64,000 bases of DNA from Spirosoma agri (GTDB taxonomy: Bacteria; Bacteroidota; Bacteroidia; Cytophagales; Spirosomataceae): NCBI RefSeq assembly GCF_010747415.1, contig NZ_JAAGNZ010000007.1:27096-91095 (forward strand), written 5' to 3'. Numbering within the stretch: the first letter of the stretch is position 1; the number at the start of each line of letters is the position of its first letter. This document shows positions 27,853 to 36,752 of the stretch, piece by piece. The position numbers and the translations under genes are program-made. The notes under the pieces are model-generated. The model had not been told where the DNA came from. It saw only the letters and a list, made by a program, of their open reading frames with translations, and did no database searches.

Positions 27853-28732
27853 GGGTCAATGGGTTAAGAATGAATAAAACGATTCGAAACAGCAGCAGGA
27901 TAATCTTTTTCACTAACACTCCGCAAGCTTAAGGTATGATTTTGTTAATAGTCATTTGACAAAATACCCGTTTCTTTTGCATATAGCCACCCATTCTTAA
28001 GCTGAGCAAATAAGTGGCTGTACTTTTTGGCACTTCAGAGTTTAGTGATTTTTATGCAGTGGGGGGGACAACGGTCAATCTGGGGTTCATAACCTGAGCC
28101 GGGTGCGTTTCTCCCCCTGTTCTTGAAAAATAGTTGATAAAGTCCTACTGGAAGATCCTCGATAACCAGCCGAGCTTGTACGTGGCCGATCGACAGCTAT
28201 TTATTGTTCGCTAGCTCTGCCTGTCACTGCACGAATTGACCATGATCCGAAAACTGGGGGGTGAACTGCGCCTGATACTCCCCTCGGGCGGGATTGATGA
28301 CTCGACAGTGACTATGCTCACGCTCGTGATGGCAGAACCACCGGACCGGATCTGGAGCGCCGGTTGGGCACTATCCAGTGGGGTACTATACGGGACTAGT
28401 ATAGCCATTGAGGGTGTAATTGACTAAGAAGCTGTGACTACCTGGCTGAGTCAGCGCAAAGGTGGTGTCTTGCGGAAGCCCACGCGAGAGACGCCGAAGC
28501 CGCTGATGGGCGTACGAATTCATGCACGTAATCAACAATTTACCGTTTACAACCCGAAAGTGGGGCGGGGTAGCTTACAATCGGGCGTAAAGGCAGCACC
28601 AGCGGGATTACCCTAGCGCAATCAGATCACGAACCTAAAGACGATCGCATGGAAGGAAGCGATTCTGATTATACATTCTCCGATCCAATACAATCACTGC
28701 ATTGAGATAGCCTACGCGAACTCATCTTAAAC
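27853..28732. other. Intergenic region with a broken ORF
   Basis: About 880 bp without an intact gene. From 28242 a plus-strand frame runs MIRKLGGELRLIL to a TAA at 28425-28427. The same frame stays open to a second stop at 28614-28616 (SLQSGVKAAPAGLP). I cannot identify it, and a decayed gene of about 124 codons is one explanation. The rest, 27853-28200, shows nothing. Confidence 0.35.
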
Positions 28733-31700
28733 CTACAGATAATCAGAGGGTTGCTTACCAAACCGCTGTTGATACATCTGGGCAAAATGGCTCACCTGCC
28801 GGAATCCAACCCGATTAGCTACCTGTTTTACGGAGGACACCTGACGGGTTTCGAGCAATAGCCGAGCCTGCCGGAAGCGGGCTTCGGTCAGGTATTGCGT
28901 GGGGGTCAGTCCCGTCAGGCGTTTGATTGTTCGGTAAAATGTCCGGCGGCTCATGGCCAGTTCATCGGCGAGCTGGTCAGCGGTAAGGTTATAGTTATCC
29001 AGTTGGGCAGTTATCAGTTCTTCCAGCCGTTCCAGCCAGCGGTTATTTTCGGCCGAAATGGTTGGGGAAGTCACCGAAAACTCGTTCTCATCGCTATCGT
29101 CGGCCAATGCGGGCGACAAAAACAGGGCCCGTTCGCGTTGGTTTTGTAGCAACGTCGTCACCCGCACGATCAACTCCTCTTCATCGAAGGGTTTCAGCAG
29201 GTAGTCATCCACGCCAATGCGTAACGCCCGAAGTTTATCGGCCAGCTCGGCGCGGGCAGTGAGCATAATGACAGGAATCCGTCGGTACGTATCGTGCGCT
29301 TTGAGGGTTTCCAGCAACTGAAATCCATTCATCACCGGCATCATAATATCAGATATGATCAACGCTGGTGGGTGCGGCTGGCTGGCTAGCACATCGAGTG
29401 CCACCTGCCCATTTTCAACCGTCTGAACCGTCATGGAGGGCGACAGGATCATGGCCAGGTAGTCACGCAGATCAGGATTGTCCTCAACCACCAATACGCT
29501 ATCAACCTGCTGATTTTCTTGAACTTGCAACTTGTTATCCACAGAATGATCAGCCGGAACAGAAGGGCTATCGACCAGTGCGACGAATTTCGGTGCTACG
29601 TCGATTGCTGAGCCGTTCTCCTCTGTGATGGTGCTGACAGGTGCGGGAATAACCACAGTAAACGTACTCCCTTTACCCCATTGACTATCAGCCCGGATAC
29701 TTCCCTGCATCAGCCGCACAAGTTCCTGACAAAGGGCCAATCCAATGCCCGTTCCGCCCTCAATGGGGGCGTCGGCCTGTTTTGTCTGGAAATACCGCTC
29801 GAAAACGTGCGGCAGATCGTTGGGTAAAATCCCCCGTCCCGTGTCTGCTATGGACACTCGTAGGTGTGGCGCGATGTACTGCACGACGATATGTACAGTG
29901 CCCCCTGCTGGCGTAAACTTGAGCGCATTTGCCAGCAGATTGGTGAGCACTTGCCGTAGTTTGCGTTCGTCGAGGGCCAAGACCAGTTCATCCGGAATCT
30001 GAGGGTCGCTGGTCAATCTGATTCCTTTCTGATGCGCCTGCGAGTCGAAATTAGCAACCAGTCGGCTGATCAATGGCTTCAGTTGGACGGGCTGTTGCAG
30101 CAACGTCATTTTTCCGGCTTCCAGCTTCGTAAAATCAAGCAGTTCATTGACCAAACTCAGCAGGTGCTGCGTGTTCCGCCGGGCCGTTTGCAGGAGATGT
30201 TCATCACGATCCGTTAGCTGCCGACTAGTCAATATACTGCTTATTGGCCCCAGTACGAGCGATAAAGGCGTACGAAGTTCGTGCGAGACGTTCGTAAAGA
30301 AGCGGGTTTTGGCCTGATCGAGCTGGCGTAACTCGTCGGCCTGCCGCTCTCGTACCATCCGCTCGTGCCGTTCACGATCCAGCTTTGACCGGAAGCGGAC
30401 AAAGCCGACCAGTGCCGCCCCTGCCAGTAACGCGTACAGACCGTAGGCCCAGCCACTCGCCCACAAGGGTGGCTGAATAGCAAGCCTTAACTCTTTAATG
30501 TGCGGACTCCAGCGGCCCGCTGCATTGGCGGCATTCACCCGTAATGTATACTGGCCCGGTGGCAGCTTGGTGTAGTTGGCCGTTGGCTGAGACCCAACGG
30601 TCCACTCCCTGTCGTACCCCAGCAATTGATACCGATACATAACGCGATCGGGCTGGGGCGTGTACAGGGCGGCAAATCCGAACGTCAGGTAATTTTGATC
30701 AAAGGGTAAGGCAAGCGCAGACAGCTTATTGACGGGGGCAACCAGCGGTGAATGAATACCGTATTGATCGACGGATTTGTTATTGATTTTCAGCTCCGTC
30801 AGCGCGACGACGGGCTGCGAGGTATCGCTTTTGACCAGGGCCGGATCGAACGTAACCCAGCCTTTGATACCCCCAAACGCGAGCCGGCCATCGGGTAATC
30901 GCAGGTGATGAAACCGGTTAAATTCGTCGCCGGGCAATCCATCGGCCGTTTTAAGATTCAGAACCGTGTGCCGGATGGGGTCAAACCGACACAGCCCTTT
31001 ATTGGTGCTGAGCCACAGATACCCTTTCCGGTCGGGCACTACCGAATAAATGGTGTTATTTGGTAACCCCTGAGCCGTTGTAAATCGTTGATAGCGCAGC
31101 GTTTTTTTGTTAATACAGAGTAATCCCTGGTAGCTACCGATCCAGAGCAGGTGCGGGCGTGTCGGGTCTTGCTCAAGATCGAGAAGCGAGTGGATCGACT
31201 GATTACCAGCCGATGATCCGAATTGAATAGCCTGGTGCGGTTGCCCGGACAACGGGAAACGGAGAAGCCCTTTTTCAACCGTTGTTACCCACAAATTCGT
31301 GGAATCAGCCAACAGATTATTCGCCTGCACAGCGGTTGGAAACTGAAAATCACTTCGCGAATGAGCCTGCCAATGCTTCGATTGACGATCGTACCAATAC
31401 GGCTTGCCTTGATCCGTAACGACCCATACCTTCCCATCGGGCGCAATCGACAATCCCCGCAGTCCCCCCTGAAAAGTAGGTTTTACCGGGCTGGGCGCGG
31501 CAGGCAGCATGGTGAACTGCTTTTGCGGAACAGCGTAGTAACCAACCTGTTCGCCGAGTGCTATCCACAGGTTCCCCTGTTTATCGTACTCCGAACGAAT
31601 GTGGTATGAACTCTCCGACCGGGCGGTCTCATTCGCAAATGGCCAGCGAAACCGATCCGCCAGAGACAGGTTCAGTTCGGTCTGCATCACGTCCTGACAG

Positions 31701-32818
31701 AATGATTGCTGAAAGGCATGAGCCCGTAACGGAACAGCGGCCAGATCCAGCCGCAGCAGCCCTAACGTGTTACCACCCAACCAGAGCACACCGGCCTTAT
31801 CGAAACCCATACCCGTACACCACAAGCCTGTTGCCAGGTTATCGGTTGAAGGCTTATAGCGCCAGACAGGCGTCAACCCCTGCTGATCGGTGTAGTGATA
31901 AACCGTGCCGCCATGCTCTATATAATCCGACCCATCGGGGCGTTGAGCCAGCCAGCGCAAATCGGACCGTACCGCGATCGATAACGTTCGAGACCGAAGC
32001 GTGCGACGATCTGGATTGAAGAAAAACAAATGCAGTCGATCGCCAAAAAGAAACTCACCATTTCGGCGTAACAGCACGCCCATTCGCTCTTCAATTGTGG
32101 CGTCGTAACCCAGTTGATTGGCTAGGGGAAACGGGAAGGCAGTATTCTCAAAGCGGTGCGTCGACGGGTTAAACAGACTAATACCCGATCGGCTGATGAA
32201 CCAAAGTCGATGCTGTTTGTCTTCAGCGATGGCCTTGATCGTGTCGGAACGCAGACCGTGGGTGGCCTGGCGGTAACGTAGTAGCTTATTCTGACGAAAA
32301 TCGCAGCAGAATACCCCTTCTCCCCGTAGAATACCCCACAAATTGCCGTGTCGATCGACCTTCAGCGGACTACCCAGTTTAAATGGCAATGTCCGGATCT
32401 GCTCAAAAACAGGCTGTTGGGTCAGGTGCCAGCACCGACCGGTCTGGGTATTGAACCGATCAATATCACCCGTTTCGTACTGTACCCAGAGTTCATTCCG
32501 GCCGCCTTTCCACAGCTTGCTAACTACATTATCCGCTGGTGAAGTCGGGTCATTGATCTGGTGTTGAAAGGGTAAGAAACGAGTGCCGTCGTAGCGGGCC
32601 AGCCCGTCACGAGTACCCACCCAAATGAATCCTTCGTCGTCGAGAACGACATCTGACACAAAAGATTGCGGTAACCCTTGCTCTACACTGAGTAGTTGCA
32701 GCGGAGCCCAGCCCTCGGTTTGTTTTGTCGACTGTCCGCAGAGGTTGATCGGCCCAATAAAGCTGAGTAGCGCGATCAATCCGAAGAACGTATAAACAGG
32801 AAAATTAAGCATTCTCAT
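28733..32818 (-). CDS. Hybrid two-component sensor/regulator (HTCS)
   Basis: A 1361-residue one-protein two-component system, started at the ATG at 32818 rather than the GTG at 32824. In order it has a signal peptide, two seven-bladed Reg_prop propellers (about 40-690), a Y_Y_Y domain (about 700-780), a membrane helix (about 795-815), HisKA with FFTNVSHELRTPLSL near 848, HATPase with NLLANALKFTP, a receiver with DIMMPVMNGFQLL near 1160 and a C-terminal AraC helix-turn-helix. HTCS proteins usually sense a glycan and switch on its utilisation genes. No SusC/SusD pair is in the window, so the target is elsewhere or non-glycan. Confidence 0.95.
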   Translation of the reverse strand: MRMLNFPVYTFFGLIALLSFIGPINLCGQSTKQTEGWAPLQLLSVEQGLPQSFVSDVVLDDEGFIWVGTRDGLARYDGTRFLPFQHQINDPTSPADNVVSKLWKGGRNELWVQYETGDIDRFNTQTGRCWHLTQQPVFEQIRTLPFKLGSPLKVDRHGNLWGILRGEGVFCCDFRQNKLLRYRQATHGLRSDTIKAIAEDKQHRLWFISRSGISLFNPSTHRFENTAFPFPLANQLGYDATIEERMGVLLRRNGEFLFGDRLHLFFFNPDRRTLRSRTLSIAVRSDLRWLAQRPDGSDYIEHGGTVYHYTDQQGLTPVWRYKPSTDNLATGLWCTGMGFDKAGVLWLGGNTLGLLRLDLAAVPLRAHAFQQSFCQDVMQTELNLSLADRFRWPFANETARSESSYHIRSEYDKQGNLWIALGEQVGYYAVPQKQFTMLPAAPSPVKPTFQGGLRGLSIAPDGKVWVVTDQGKPYWYDRQSKHWQAHSRSDFQFPTAVQANNLLADSTNLWVTTVEKGLLRFPLSGQPHQAIQFGSSAGNQSIHSLLDLEQDPTRPHLLWIGSYQGLLCINKKTLRYQRFTTAQGLPNNTIYSVVPDRKGYLWLSTNKGLCRFDPIRHTVLNLKTADGLPGDEFNRFHHLRLPDGRLAFGGIKGWVTFDPALVKSDTSQPVVALTELKINNKSVDQYGIHSPLVAPVNKLSALALPFDQNYLTFGFAALYTPQPDRVMYRYQLLGYDREWTVGSQPTANYTKLPPGQYTLRVNAANAAGRWSPHIKELRLAIQPPLWASGWAYGLYALLAGAALVGFVRFRSKLDRERHERMVRERQADELRQLDQAKTRFFTNVSHELRTPLSLVLGPISSILTSRQLTDRDEHLLQTARRNTQHLLSLVNELLDFTKLEAGKMTLLQQPVQLKPLISRLVANFDSQAHQKGIRLTSDPQIPDELVLALDERKLRQVLTNLLANALKFTPAGGTVHIVVQYIAPHLRVSIADTGRGILPNDLPHVFERYFQTKQADAPIEGGTGIGLALCQELVRLMQGSIRADSQWGKGSTFTVVIPAPVSTITEENGSAIDVAPKFVALVDSPSVPADHSVDNKLQVQENQQVDSVLVVEDNPDLRDYLAMILSPSMTVQTVENGQVALDVLASQPHPPALIISDIMMPVMNGFQLLETLKAHDTYRRIPVIMLTARAELADKLRALRIGVDDYLLKPFDEEELIVRVTTLLQNQRERALFLSPALADDSDENEFSVTSPTISAENNRWLERLEELITAQLDNYNLTADQLADELAMSRRTFYRTIKRLTGLTPTQYLTEARFRQARLLLETRQVSSVKQVANRVGFRQVSHFAQMYQQRFGKQPSDYL

Positions 32819-33131
32819 TGACACTTACCACCAAGTCACTAGTCCAGCAATACCATATAGCTAGTAAAATAGTTCGTAATATAACCAAGAGTATGAATAT
32901 GCGATTTAGAGCTGAGACGCTTTTTCGAAGAATTTATACTTAGGTAAAGCGATGTTACCGATCATCGTCCTGACTCGCCGTCGACAAACTTAGTCCATTC
33001 TTCACCTCGATTGTCCGCCAATCAGCCTCTGGCATGCTTTATTCGCGTTTTTTGGCACACTGGTGACGCTTTTTGGCACGATGGTAACGCTATTTGGCGG
33101 TCTATTTGGGGGCTAAAACGTTCAGTCATTC
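32819..33131. other. Divergent promoter region
   Basis: This 313-bp spacer separates the HTCS gene and the TPR kinase gene and must hold both promoters. Near the kinase side it contains the tandem 21-bp repeats listed separately. I see no gene. Confidence 0.5.
33051..33100 (+). repeat. Tandem 21-bp-phased repeat before the TPR kinase
   Basis: TTTGGCAC at 33051 and 33072 and TTTGGCGG at 33093 recur exactly every 21 bp. The first two units agree at 17 of 20 positions (…TGGTGACGCT versus …TGGTAACGCT). The last unit ends about 30 bp before the kinase ATG, so a bound regulator would sit over the promoter or leader. Confidence 0.6.
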
Positions 33132-35213
33132 ATGAAAGCATACCAGGGTCTTATCGCTTGCTTTATTCTGATGCAACTCTGGCTGATGAGCCCTGCCGTA
33201 GCACAGCAAAAAAAAATTGACAGTCTGAAAACAGTGCTTACGCTCAAGCTACCCGACACAACCCGCGCTCAGACGTATTACGATATTGCCAATCTCTTCT
33301 ACAAGCAAAACCACCCGGATTCGGCCCTCTATTATTTAAAGCCAATACGCCAGATCTGCCTTCGCGCCAACTACCGGGCTGGGTTAGGCGATTACAATCG
33401 CCTGAACGGCGTCATCCACATGTACCAGGGTCAGTTTGAAGACGCGTTGACGTTTTACCAGCTAGCCATCACAGAATACGCCAAAGCCGGCAGAAGCAAA
33501 GACATCGCCAAAGTTTACAATAACCTGGGCCTGCTCTACAAGATGATGGGCGATAGTCAGGGGGTCGCGGCCTACACCCGGCAGGGGCTTGCGTACGTAC
33601 AACAGGCGATAGCTCTTAACGAACGCATTGGCACTGTCCAATCGCTGCGGGATAGTTACATCAATCTGGGCATCATTTACGAAGACCTGGGTGATTTTGA
33701 GCAGGGCAGAGCCTGTTTTTACAAAGCACTGGCGCCCATTGATCAAACGACTGTAACGCCCGAAACAGCCCGCATCCTTTACAATAATCTCGGCAAAAAT
33801 TACAACGTAGAAGGCCAGTACCCGAAAGCCATTTACTACCTCGAAAAATCGCTGGCCATCAATGAGCAGCTCCAGAAATTCAGCAGCCTGATCCATAACT
33901 TCCGGAATCTGGCCACCGCCTATGATGGCTTAAAGCAATCGGCGAAAGCCGTTCAATACGCCGAGAAAGCGCTGGCACTGACCCGGCAGGTAAAAGATGC
34001 TTCGCTCATCAGTACCGTGTACAGCACGTTAGCCAGCGTATACGCAGGAGCCGGCCAGTATGACAAAGCGTATACCGCTATGGTACAGTACAAGCGCATG
34101 GAGGATTCACTGGTAACCATCACGAAGACGCGCACGATCAGTCAGTTGCAAGGTCGATATGCCGTGCAGCAGGCCAACGCGCTCGCGACGATCAGGGCCA
34201 ATCTGGAGTTGACTAAAACGCAGGCCGTAGCGCAGGTAGAAGCGCAACGGGTGAAAGACATTGCCATTATCCAATCGGAAGAGAAGCGTCGGGAAGCGCA
34301 GATCAAAGCGACCGCTGATATTGAAAAAACACGAGCCGTTGCCGAGTTACAGGCGAAATACGATACCCGAAAAAAAGTGCAGCAGATCGCCGAACTCGAC
34401 CAGCGTAATCAACAGCGCGCCCGGCAGATACAGTACATGACGGGCGGCCTGGGTCTGTTGCTGGTCTTGTTAGGTGGTCTGGTAGCCCAGTATTACGTTA
34501 TCCGCCGGACGAACCGTCGCCTGTCGGTCCAGAATGGCATTATCGCGGCCAACAGCGAACAGCTGGTCAACCAGTCCAATCAGCTTCGGGTACTGATGAA
34601 AGAACTGCATCACCGTGTGAAAAACAACCTGGCCATTGTATCCAGTTTGCTGAAATTGCAGATGAATCGGCTCGACGATGAAAAAGCCATTCAGGCAGTG
34701 CGGGTTAGTCAGCAGCGGGTCGAAGCCATGTCACTGATTCACCAGCGGCTTTACCAGACCGATCAGCTGACGACCATCAACATGGCCGAATACCTGAACG
34801 ACCTGGCCAGTGGCCTGATGCGTGCCTACGGCTACCATGCTGACACGTTCGACCTGCAACTCAATGTCGACCTGCCCGAGTTGGACGTAGATGTGGCGAT
34901 TCCCCTGGGGCTAATCGTCAATGAGTTGGCCACAAACGCGTTCAAGTACGCGTACACCACAGTTGCCAGGCCCCTGCTCCGTATTGATCTCCACCAGACG
35001 GGCAACGAGGAGCGAGCGGGCATGACGCTGGAGGTGCAGGATAATGGCCCCGGGATCGACAGCCTCGACGGACAACGGCCGAACCAGCAAAGCTCATTCG
35101 GCAGACGACTCATCCTGTCGCTCAGCGAACAACTGGAGGGAGAAGGCCAATGGGTAAAGCAAAATGGCACCCTCTTCCGGCTCTCCATTCAGAACGCCCG
35201 CCTGGCGGCCTAA
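33132..35213 (+). CDS. TPR-repeat histidine kinase, HisKA_2 type
   Basis: A 693-residue kinase. A signal peptide (about 1-25) leads into periplasmic TPR repeats (about 30-330), a long coiled coil rich in alanine and glutamine (about 335-430), a membrane helix (about 437-460) and a HisKA_2 domain with KELHHRVKNNLAIVSSLLKL (phospho-His near 491). The ATPase part has LIVNELATNAFKYAY and VQDNGPGID. The LytTR regulator gene follows after 40 bp and is the probable partner. Position directly before the curli genes suggests that the pair controls curli production. Confidence 0.92.
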   Translation: MKAYQGLIACFILMQLWLMSPAVAQQKKIDSLKTVLTLKLPDTTRAQTYYDIANLFYKQNHPDSALYYLKPIRQICLRANYRAGLGDYNRLNGVIHMYQGQFEDALTFYQLAITEYAKAGRSKDIAKVYNNLGLLYKMMGDSQGVAAYTRQGLAYVQQAIALNERIGTVQSLRDSYINLGIIYEDLGDFEQGRACFYKALAPIDQTTVTPETARILYNNLGKNYNVEGQYPKAIYYLEKSLAINEQLQKFSSLIHNFRNLATAYDGLKQSAKAVQYAEKALALTRQVKDASLISTVYSTLASVYAGAGQYDKAYTAMVQYKRMEDSLVTITKTRTISQLQGRYAVQQANALATIRANLELTKTQAVAQVEAQRVKDIAIIQSEEKRREAQIKATADIEKTRAVAELQAKYDTRKKVQQIAELDQRNQQRARQIQYMTGGLGLLLVLLGGLVAQYYVIRRTNRRLSVQNGIIAANSEQLVNQSNQLRVLMKELHHRVKNNLAIVSSLLKLQMNRLDDEKAIQAVRVSQQRVEAMSLIHQRLYQTDQLTTINMAEYLNDLASGLMRAYGYHADTFDLQLNVDLPELDVDVAIPLGLIVNELATNAFKYAYTTVARPLLRIDLHQTGNEERAGMTLEVQDNGPGIDSLDGQRPNQQSSFGRRLILSLSEQLEGEGQWVKQNGTLFRLSIQNARLAA

Positions 35214-35253
35214 TCTAACAACAAATTTCACCTTTCAGAATAACCCGTAGACA

Positions 35254-36009
35254 ATGAACACCACCGAACGAATGCGCATTTTAGTCATTGAAGATGAACC
35301 CATTATCGCCATGGACCTGTCGGATAGTCTGGAAGCCGAAGGCTATTATGTCGTCGGCATTGCGAACAACGGTCAGAAAGCGCTCCTCCTGTTCCAGAGC
35401 CAGCCTGTGGATCTGATCCTGTGCGATATTACGATCAAGGGCGAATGGGACGGTATCGAAACGGTTCGGCAGCTGACCTCCGAGCGCTCCGTGCCTGTTA
35501 TCTACCTGACCGCCCTAACCGACCGGGACACCCTAGAGCGGGCCAAACAAACCTACCCGGCGGCTTATCTTAACAAACCCTGTCAGCTTCCCAGCCTGCG
35601 TACGGCCATCGAACTAGCCATTCACAACGCCACGGTACGAATGACCCCGCCCCCCGCTGATCGGGACAGCAGCGGTCGCGAAGCCCTGCTTCAGATCAAT
35701 AATTACCTGTATATCCGGCAGAACTATCAGTTCGTCCGTATTGACATGAATGACCTGCTTTATCTGGAAGCCGACAATTCCTACACGAAGCTGGTTACCT
35801 CGGGTCGCAAATACATCGTTCGGCTGACGTTGAGCAATATTCTGGAGCGGATCAGCCAGCCCAGTCTGGTACGCGTCCATCGTTCCTACGCCATCAATAT
35901 CAATTCGGTCGACTCATTTAACGATGTAGAAGCGAGTATCGGCTCCCAGTTAATTCCATTGAGCCGGAGCTGCAAAGACGAGTTCATGCGCCACTTTTTG
36001 TACCGCTAA
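35254..36009 (+). CDS. LytTR-family response regulator beside curli genes
   Basis: A 251-residue regulator. The receiver domain (about 1-125) contains the acidic triad start IEDEPI, phospho-acceptor Asp in LILCDITIKGEWDG and the lysine in YLNKPCQLPS. The LytTR domain (about 148-248) contains the conserved LYLEADNSYTKLV and LVRVHRSYAINI. It is encoded 40 bp after its TPR kinase and 309 bp before the first curlin gene. Phased repeats begin right at its stop codon. It is the best candidate for the role that CsgD plays in Escherichia coli, though it is unrelated to CsgD. Confidence 0.93.
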   Translation: MNTTERMRILVIEDEPIIAMDLSDSLEAEGYYVVGIANNGQKALLLFQSQPVDLILCDITIKGEWDGIETVRQLTSERSVPVIYLTALTDRDTLERAKQTYPAAYLNKPCQLPSLRTAIELAIHNATVRMTPPPADRDSSGREALLQINNYLYIRQNYQFVRIDMNDLLYLEADNSYTKLVTSGRKYIVRLTLSNILERISQPSLVRVHRSYAININSVDSFNDVEASIGSQLIPLSRSCKDEFMRHFLYR

Positions 36010-36060
36010 TTCATTCCCTCCCGAATCCCCGCCATTCACGTGCCATAGGTCGTCATTCAC
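36010..36060 (+). promoter_or_regulatory. Three 21-bp-phased repeats, LytTR-site candidates
   Basis: TTCATTCCC at 36010, GCCATTCAC at 36031 and GTCATTCAC at 36052 recur every 21 bp. The core GYCATTCAC matches GTCGTTCAT/GTCGTTTAT at 7610-7639 beside the other LytTR pair. They lie about 260-310 bp upstream of the first curlin gene. Confidence 0.6.
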
Positions 36061-36080
36061 TGCCTTTCTCCAGCAGCAGG

Positions 36081-36131
36081 GTCTGTATACAAGTACTTTT
36101 GATTCATCAACGAATCCACTTATATACAGAC
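36081..36131. repeat. 13-bp inverted repeat upstream of curlins
   Basis: The arms 36081-36093 (GTCTGTATACAAG) and 36119-36131 are complementary at 12 of 13 positions around a 25-nt spacer. It may terminate the regulator transcript or form an operator. No U-tract follows. Confidence 0.45.
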
Positions 36132-36318
36132 TTTGATGGTTCTGCCTTTTTCTGCTTCATCCACTACCGAGACGCTTATGATTGCCCGCTTTACCGCCAG
36201 ACGAGCCGACTAAAATATAATCTAACACACTTAATATTAGCCACTTAAAGTCGATTCAATTTATCGATTACCGATAGCGGCATGTCCATAATTTCCACTC
36301 TGTAACGAACGATCAATC

Positions 36319-36717
36319 ATGAATCAACTCATCCTAACTGCGTTCACCATGCTGGTAGCCACCACCGTGTTTGCACAAAACAGCGTCAGCATTACCCAAA
36401 ACGGCGGAGGAAACAACTCGGCATCTGTCACCCAGTCGGGTGAGGGCAACAGCGTCAGCATTAGCCAGACCGGCGGTGCGACCACGGATAGCAGTAAGCC
36501 CGGCAACCGGGTGAGCCTGCGGGTGCCCAAAGGCACCGAAACGACGATCAGCCAGCACAATGTCGGCCCTAATTCGGTCGAGATTTCGCAGGAAGGTCAG
36601 GCTACGGCGACAATCAATCAGTTGTCGGAAACGGGTGAAAATACCATTCACACGCTCCCTGTCGTGCCTGAAAATCGTACCAAAACACGTCCGTCAAAAC
36701 GACGTAATCGTCAGTAA
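36319..36717 (+). CDS. Curlin-repeat protein (minor, nucleator-like)
   Basis: A 132-residue secreted protein with a signal peptide (about 1-19, ending TTVFAQ). Curlin-type repeats follow, for example SVSITQNGGGNNSASVTQS and NSVSISQTGG, with the alternating serine/glutamine/asparagine pattern of amyloid strands. The C-terminal 25 residues are basic (NRTKTRPSKRRNRQ), unlike the repeats. That resembles the charged end of the nucleator CsgB, so a nucleator role is a reasonable guess. The next curlin gene starts 35 bp later. Confidence 0.85.
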   Translation: MNQLILTAFTMLVATTVFAQNSVSITQNGGGNNSASVTQSGEGNSVSISQTGGATTDSSKPGNRVSLRVPKGTETTISQHNVGPNSVEISQEGQATATINQLSETGENTIHTLPVVPENRTKTRPSKRRNRQ

Positions 36718-36752
36718 ACCCAAACGTTCATTTTAATTTACTAAACAAATCC

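Noticed and set aside
31558..32019. 153-codon plus-strand frame opposite the hybrid sensor
   Set aside because: It is antisense to a well-supported propeller domain and its sequence is arginine/proline-rich shadow sequence without any motif.
33125..33133. GTCATTCAT overlapping the start codon of the curli-side kinase
   Set aside because: It matches the LytTR-site core but has no partner copy 21 bp away. A degenerate 9-mer is expected a few times by chance in 64 kb.
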